Below, piece after piece: positions 60,612 to 64,000 of a stretch of 64,000 nt of DNA. Under the pieces are notes generated by a model that was given only the letters and a program-made list of their open reading frames with translations, was not told the DNA's origin and made no database searches. Source of the DNA: Ammonifex degensii KC4 (GTDB lineage: Bacteria; Bacillota; Desulfotomaculia; Desulfotomaculales; Ammonificaceae); NCBI RefSeq assembly GCF_000024605.1, contig NC_013385.1, forward strand, positions 1,502,175 through 1,566,174, in the 5' to 3' direction. Each line of letters starts with the position of its first letter. The first letter of the stretch is position 1. A program made the position numbers and the translations under genes.

Positions 60612-62738
60612 TCAAGGAGGTGTCTTGAGCTCCGGAGGGACAAATTTGACCTTTATCGCTGTACCGCGCTTGACCCGCTTTCCCGGTGCTGGGGACTGGC
60701 TTACCGCCACCCCCGTACCTTCGGGGCTCAAAACCAACCCCAATTTCTCCAGGAGTACCGCCGCCTCCCGTACTCCCAGCCCGCTGAGGTCCGGCACGGT
60801 TACCTCCGCGCCTCCCCCTTCCGGAGTCGCTTTTAGGTTCAATACCACCTGGGTGCCCGCGTCCACCGTGGCCCCTCCCTGGGGAACCTGGGAGCAGACC
60901 ACGTCTCCCTCACCCTCCAGCACGAAGTTAAGTCCTGCCGCTTTGAGGGTCTTGACCGCCTCGTGAACCGGCAGGTTCACCACCGAAGGCACCTTTACCG
61001 GCTTGGACTCTGGCACCTGCTCGTACCAGGGTTTGGCCGGCCGGGCTAGCCCCTCCTGCGGGGGAACTCCCAGGTAACGCAGGGCGTCCTGCATCACCGC
61101 CTTGAAGACCGGTGCAGCCACCTCGCCGCCGTAGTAGGCTCCCTGGGGCTCAGAAATGACCACCAGCGTCACCAAGCGCGGATCCTCCACCGGAGCAAAA
61201 CCCACGAAGGAGGCCACGTACTTGCCGGGAACGTAGCCTCCTTTGGGGCTTACCACCTGAGCCGTCCCCGTTTTGCCAGCAGCCCGGTAGCCGTCGAGAT
61301 AAGCCTTTACTCCTGTTCCTTTAAGAACCACGTTTTCTAGCAATCGGCAAAGTTCCCGGGCCACCTGAGCCGGGATCACCCGGCGCACCGGCTGGGAAGA
61401 AAACTCCTTTACCACCTTGCCTTCCGGGGAAACAATAGCCTTCACTACGTGGGGACGTACCAGGTACCCCCCATTGGCCACCGCCGCAGCGGCAGTGATG
61501 AGCTGGATGGGGGTGACACCGACCGACTGGCCGATGGAGATGGTGGCCAAGTTTAGGTTGGTCACCTTATCTTCCGGGATCAAGAGACCAGAAGCCTCGC
61601 CCGGAAGATCTATCCCGGTAAGCTTGCCGAAGCCGAAGGCCCGAATGTAGTGGTAAAGCTTTTCCTTCCCCAGCTTGAGCCCCACCTGGATAAAGCCCAC
61701 GTTACAAGAGTTCTGCACCACTTCAGCGAAGGTCTCGCTGCCATGACCTCCGTCCTTCCAGCAGCGGATGATCCGGTCGGCCACCTTGATGTACCCAGGG
61801 CAGTAAAAGTGGTCCTCCGGTCGCACCACCCCCTCGGCTAGGGCGGCCGCCGCCGTGACGATCTTGAAAGTGGAGCCGGGTTCGTAAATCTGCCAGATAG
61901 CCAGGTTGCGGTTCCAGACCTCGGCCGGAGCTTTCTGCCAGTTCTCCGGGTCGAAGGTGGGGCGGTTGCCCAAGGCTAGAATCTCCCCCGTTTTGGGGTC
62001 CATAACGATTATAACCGCGCTGGCGGGGTGGTACTGCGCCACAACTTTATCCAGCTCCCGCTCTACAAAGTGCTGGATAGTCTCGTCGATGGTGAGAACC
62101 AGCTTATCTCCCGGGCGGGGAGGATAAAAGCGGTGGAGGGCCGAAGGTATATCCCGCCCCACCGCGTCCTGCTCGATGACGATCCGCCCGGGCACCCCCC
62201 GAAGTGCCTGGTCGTACTCCTTTTCCACCCCCAAAAGGCCCTGGTTATCCACCCCGACGAAACCCAAAATGTGGGCAGCCAAAGAGCCGCAGATGTACTG
62301 CCGGCGGCTCTCCTCGTAAAGCTCTATCCCCTCCAGACGCAGCTTCCTTATCTTCTGCGCCGTGTGGTAATCCACCTTGCGCTTAAGCCACACAAAAGCC
62401 TGCCGACGGGAGAGGATCTCTTTAAGTTTTTCTTCCGGCATCTCCAGAAGGGGAGCGAGCTCGGCCGCCACCTTTCCCGGGTCCTTTATCTGCGGGGGGA
62501 AGGCAGCCACCGACTCGGCGCTGACGCTGGTGACCAGCAACCGGCCGTTGCGATCCGTTATATCTCCCCTTTTGGCCTCCACCGGGATGTCCCGCATGCG
62601 GTTCTCCTGCGCCTGCTTCTGCAACTCTGCCCCTTTCACTATCTGCAACCAAAAAAGCCTCCCCGCCAGACAGGTAAAAAACAAAAGGGAAGAGAGAAAG
62701 AGCAGGGCCAGACGCCGCCTGATTACGATATTAGCCAT
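60612..62738 (-). CDS. spoVD: Class B penicillin-binding protein with two PASTA domains (SpoVD/PbpB type)
   Basis: 708 residues. N-terminal membrane helix (about 10-30), dimerisation domain (AKRGDITDRNGRLL) and transpeptidase domain with S289-TFK, S344-CN and K489-TGT. Two PASTA repeats follow at about 581-637 (KVPSVVNLPVHEAVKTLKAAGL) and 645-701 (VTVPDLSGLGVREAA). It cross-links septal or spore wall with FtsW/SpoVE. Vegetative PbpB and sporulation SpoVD share this layout; as the only copy in this cluster it may serve division. Confidence 0.94.
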   Translation of the reverse strand: MANIVIRRRLALLFLSSLLFFTCLAGRLFWLQIVKGAELQKQAQENRMRDIPVEAKRGDITDRNGRLLVTSVSAESVAAFPPQIKDPGKVAAELAPLLEMPEEKLKEILSRRQAFVWLKRKVDYHTAQKIRKLRLEGIELYEESRRQYICGSLAAHILGFVGVDNQGLLGVEKEYDQALRGVPGRIVIEQDAVGRDIPSALHRFYPPRPGDKLVLTIDETIQHFVERELDKVVAQYHPASAVIIVMDPKTGEILALGNRPTFDPENWQKAPAEVWNRNLAIWQIYEPGSTFKIVTAAAALAEGVVRPEDHFYCPGYIKVADRIIRCWKDGGHGSETFAEVVQNSCNVGFIQVGLKLGKEKLYHYIRAFGFGKLTGIDLPGEASGLLIPEDKVTNLNLATISIGQSVGVTPIQLITAAAAVANGGYLVRPHVVKAIVSPEGKVVKEFSSQPVRRVIPAQVARELCRLLENVVLKGTGVKAYLDGYRAAGKTGTAQVVSPKGGYVPGKYVASFVGFAPVEDPRLVTLVVISEPQGAYYGGEVAAPVFKAVMQDALRYLGVPPQEGLARPAKPWYEQVPESKPVKVPSVVNLPVHEAVKTLKAAGLNFVLEGEGDVVCSQVPQGGATVDAGTQVVLNLKATPEGGGAEVTVPDLSGLGVREAAVLLEKLGLVLSPEGTGVAVSQSPAPGKRVKRGTAIKVKFVPPELKTPP

Positions 62739-63206
62739 CTACGCCCCCCTCTGTCCCAGGTGCGCCGCCAAGAATTGCAGGAACTCTTCCAGCCACCCCC
62801 TCCGCCCCTTATTCTCCTCTTTAGCTGCTTCTCCCTGATTTACCGGCGGCAAGACGATCTCTCCCGCTGCGGAGGAAGGATAGACCATGCCCAGTTGCTT
62901 CTTGGCAATGGCCTCCAGACGGTCAGGGGTGGTCAGGCTTTCCAAGCTGGTCTCCAGTAACTGATTTTCGGCCCGTAAACGGTCGATGGACTTCTCCAAC
63001 GCCTGCAGCCGAAAGCCCACCAGGGCTATCTGGGCCTGGCAGTAAACCAGCGCGGTGCACAAGAGGAAGCCCAGAAGGAGCAGAGAGCAGGCCTTCAACC
63101 GCGAAACCTGAGCAACTCTCTTGGCAGGCTTCCTTTCAGGCCTGGGGCTTCTTTCCGGCCTCCTCTGGGGCAAAGAGCGAGTCAGCCGTTCTTGCGCCGC
63201 TATCAA
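62739..63206 (-). CDS. ftsL: Cell division protein FtsL
   Basis: 155 residues from a TTG at 63206 after GGAGG. A basic cytoplasmic start (about 1-38) precedes one membrane helix (about 39-58) and a short coiled coil (ALEKSIDRLRAENQLLETSLESL), then AKKQLGMVYP. This is the FtsL/septum-formation initiator layout. The low-conservation family is recognised mainly by layout and by its place between rsmH and the PBP gene. Confidence 0.9.
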   Translation of the reverse strand: MIAAQERLTRSLPQRRPERSPRPERKPAKRVAQVSRLKACSLLLLGFLLCTALVYCQAQIALVGFRLQALEKSIDRLRAENQLLETSLESLTTPDRLEAIAKKQLGMVYPSSAAGEIVLPPVNQGEAAKEENKGRRGWLEEFLQFLAAHLGQRGA

Positions 63207-63207
63207 C

Positions 63208-64000
63208 TTATTCGCCTCCCTCCGGGTTTAGAATTTTCTCCGCCGCGCGCAATTTGCAACTCGACGCTCGGGGGTTCTGCTTTACCTCCTCCGGCGAAGG
63301 GGTCAACGGCTTTTTAGTAAGGGGGCGAAGGCAGGTATATTGGCGAAAGAACCCCTTTACCAAGCGATCTTCCAGCGAATGGTAACTCAGCACCACCAGC
63401 CTCCCCCCGGGCTTTAAGCAGTCGGCCGCCTGGGGTAAAGAAGCCTTTAAAGCCTCCAGTTCCCGGTTTACCGCTATCCGCAAAGCCTGGAAGGTGCGGC
63501 GGGCAGGATGGGGACCTCGGCGCCGGGCAGAAGCCGGAATGGCCTCTTTGATTATCTCCACCAACTGGCCGGTGGTGAGGATGGGCCGGCGGGCCCGGGC
63601 CCGCACGATGAACCGGGCTATCCTTTTGGCCCACCTCTCCTCGCCGAACTCCCTTATGATGCAGGCCAGTTCTTTTTCTTCCAGCCGGTTCACCAGATCG
63701 GCCGCCGTGACGGGAGAAGAAGGATCGAAGCGCATGTCTAAAGGAGCGTCTTCGCGGTAGGTGAAGCCCCTCTCCGGCCGGTCCAACTGGTAAGAAGAAA
63801 CCCCCAGATCATAAAGGACTCCGTCCACTCCCCTCACTCCTAACCCCGCCAACACCTCCGCCAGGTCGGCAAAGCTGGCGTGGACCAGATGCACGCGGGG
63901 GTCGTTTCCCAACCGCTTCCGGGCAAAAGAAAGCGCTTCCGGGTCCCGGTCAAGTCCGATGAGCCGGCCCTCGTCTCCTATAAAGGCCAAGATGGCCGCC
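63208..64000 (-). CDS. rsmH: 16S rRNA (cytosine1402-N4)-methyltransferase, 5' end missing
   Basis: The frame runs off the right edge, so the N-terminal SAM motif (DGTLGxGGH) is not visible. What remains has [54 protein letters not shown] and the C-terminal [15 protein letters not shown] and [16 protein letters not shown] blocks, all RsmH. It methylates C1402 in the 16S decoding centre. First visible gene of the dcw cluster; mraZ would be expected beyond the edge. Confidence 0.97.
   Translation of the reverse strand, partial: AAILAFIGDEGRLIGLDRDPEALSFARKRLGNDPRVHLVHASFADLAEVLAGLGVRGVDGVLYDLGVSSYQLDRPERGFTYREDAPLDMRFDPSSPVTAADLVNRLEEKELACIIREFGEERWAKRIARFIVRARARRPILTTGQLVEIIKEAIPASARRRGPHPARRTFQALRIAVNRELEALKASLPQAADCLKPGGRLVVLSYHSLEDRLVKGFFRQYTCLRPLTKKPLTPSPEEVKQNPRASSCKLRAAEKILNPEGGE

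Overview
The window reads as a chromosomal core segment of a GC-rich, endospore-forming Firmicute of the thermophilic Clostridia type (Moorella / Ammonifex / Desulfotomaculum-like). Pointers are the gene orders, the sporulation genes sigE, sigG, spoIIGA, spoIIR and spoVD, an anaerobic class III ribonucleotide reductase, a zinc-type S14, many TTG and GTG starts, and a cysteine cluster inserted in EF-Tu. The genus is an inference from gene content, not a demonstrated identity. Almost everything is on the minus strand, so transcription runs from right to left. The exceptions are one tRNA and one small zinc-ribbon gene at about 34.6-35.1 kb.

Left third (1-26.5 kb): a fused RNA polymerase / ribosomal protein superoperon. 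In transcription order it is rpoB, rpoC, an L7Ae-like gene, rpsL, rpsG, fusA, tuf, the S10 block (rpsJ to rpsQ), the spc block (rplN to secY), map, a KOW-domain gene, infA, rpmJ, rpsM, rpsK, rpsD, rpoA, rplQ and the start of truA. Good sigma-A promoters lie before rpoB and between rpoC and the L7Ae-like gene. Two departures stand out: adk is absent between secY and map, and rplJ/rplL are not upstream of rpoB, where the min genes lie instead.

Middle (26.5-34.5 kb): a shape and division-site cluster. One promoter at about 34.5 kb faces DUF4321 gene - maf - radC - mreB - mreC - mreD - mrdA (PBP2) - a PerR-like fur-family regulator - minC - minD - minE. MinC consists only of its C-terminal domain. 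A divergent promoter drives tRNA-Val(CAC).

34.8-45.3 kb: a small FmdB-type zinc ribbon gene (plus strand), a radical SAM enzyme with its own winged-helix regulator, and the anaerobic RNR operon nrdR-nrdD-nrdG, with a textbook pair of NrdR boxes on its promoter. Next come ymxH, spoIIR, and the spoIIGA-sigE-sigG sporulation block (with a sigma-F-like promoter before sigG), then ftsZ.

45.3-64 kb: the division and cell wall (dcw) cluster, in transcription order rsmH (cut by the window edge), ftsL, spoVD-type PBP, murE, murF, mraY, murD, ftsW/spoVE, murG, murC, murB, murA, ftsQ, two DUF881 genes, sbp, ftsZ. No ftsA is present. Between murA and ftsQ sits an IS200/IS605-type TnpB-only element. Its TnpB lacks two of the three expected RuvC acidic residues at their canonical positions, and its right end abuts the ftsQ ribosome binding site. 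This is the most unusual item in the window.
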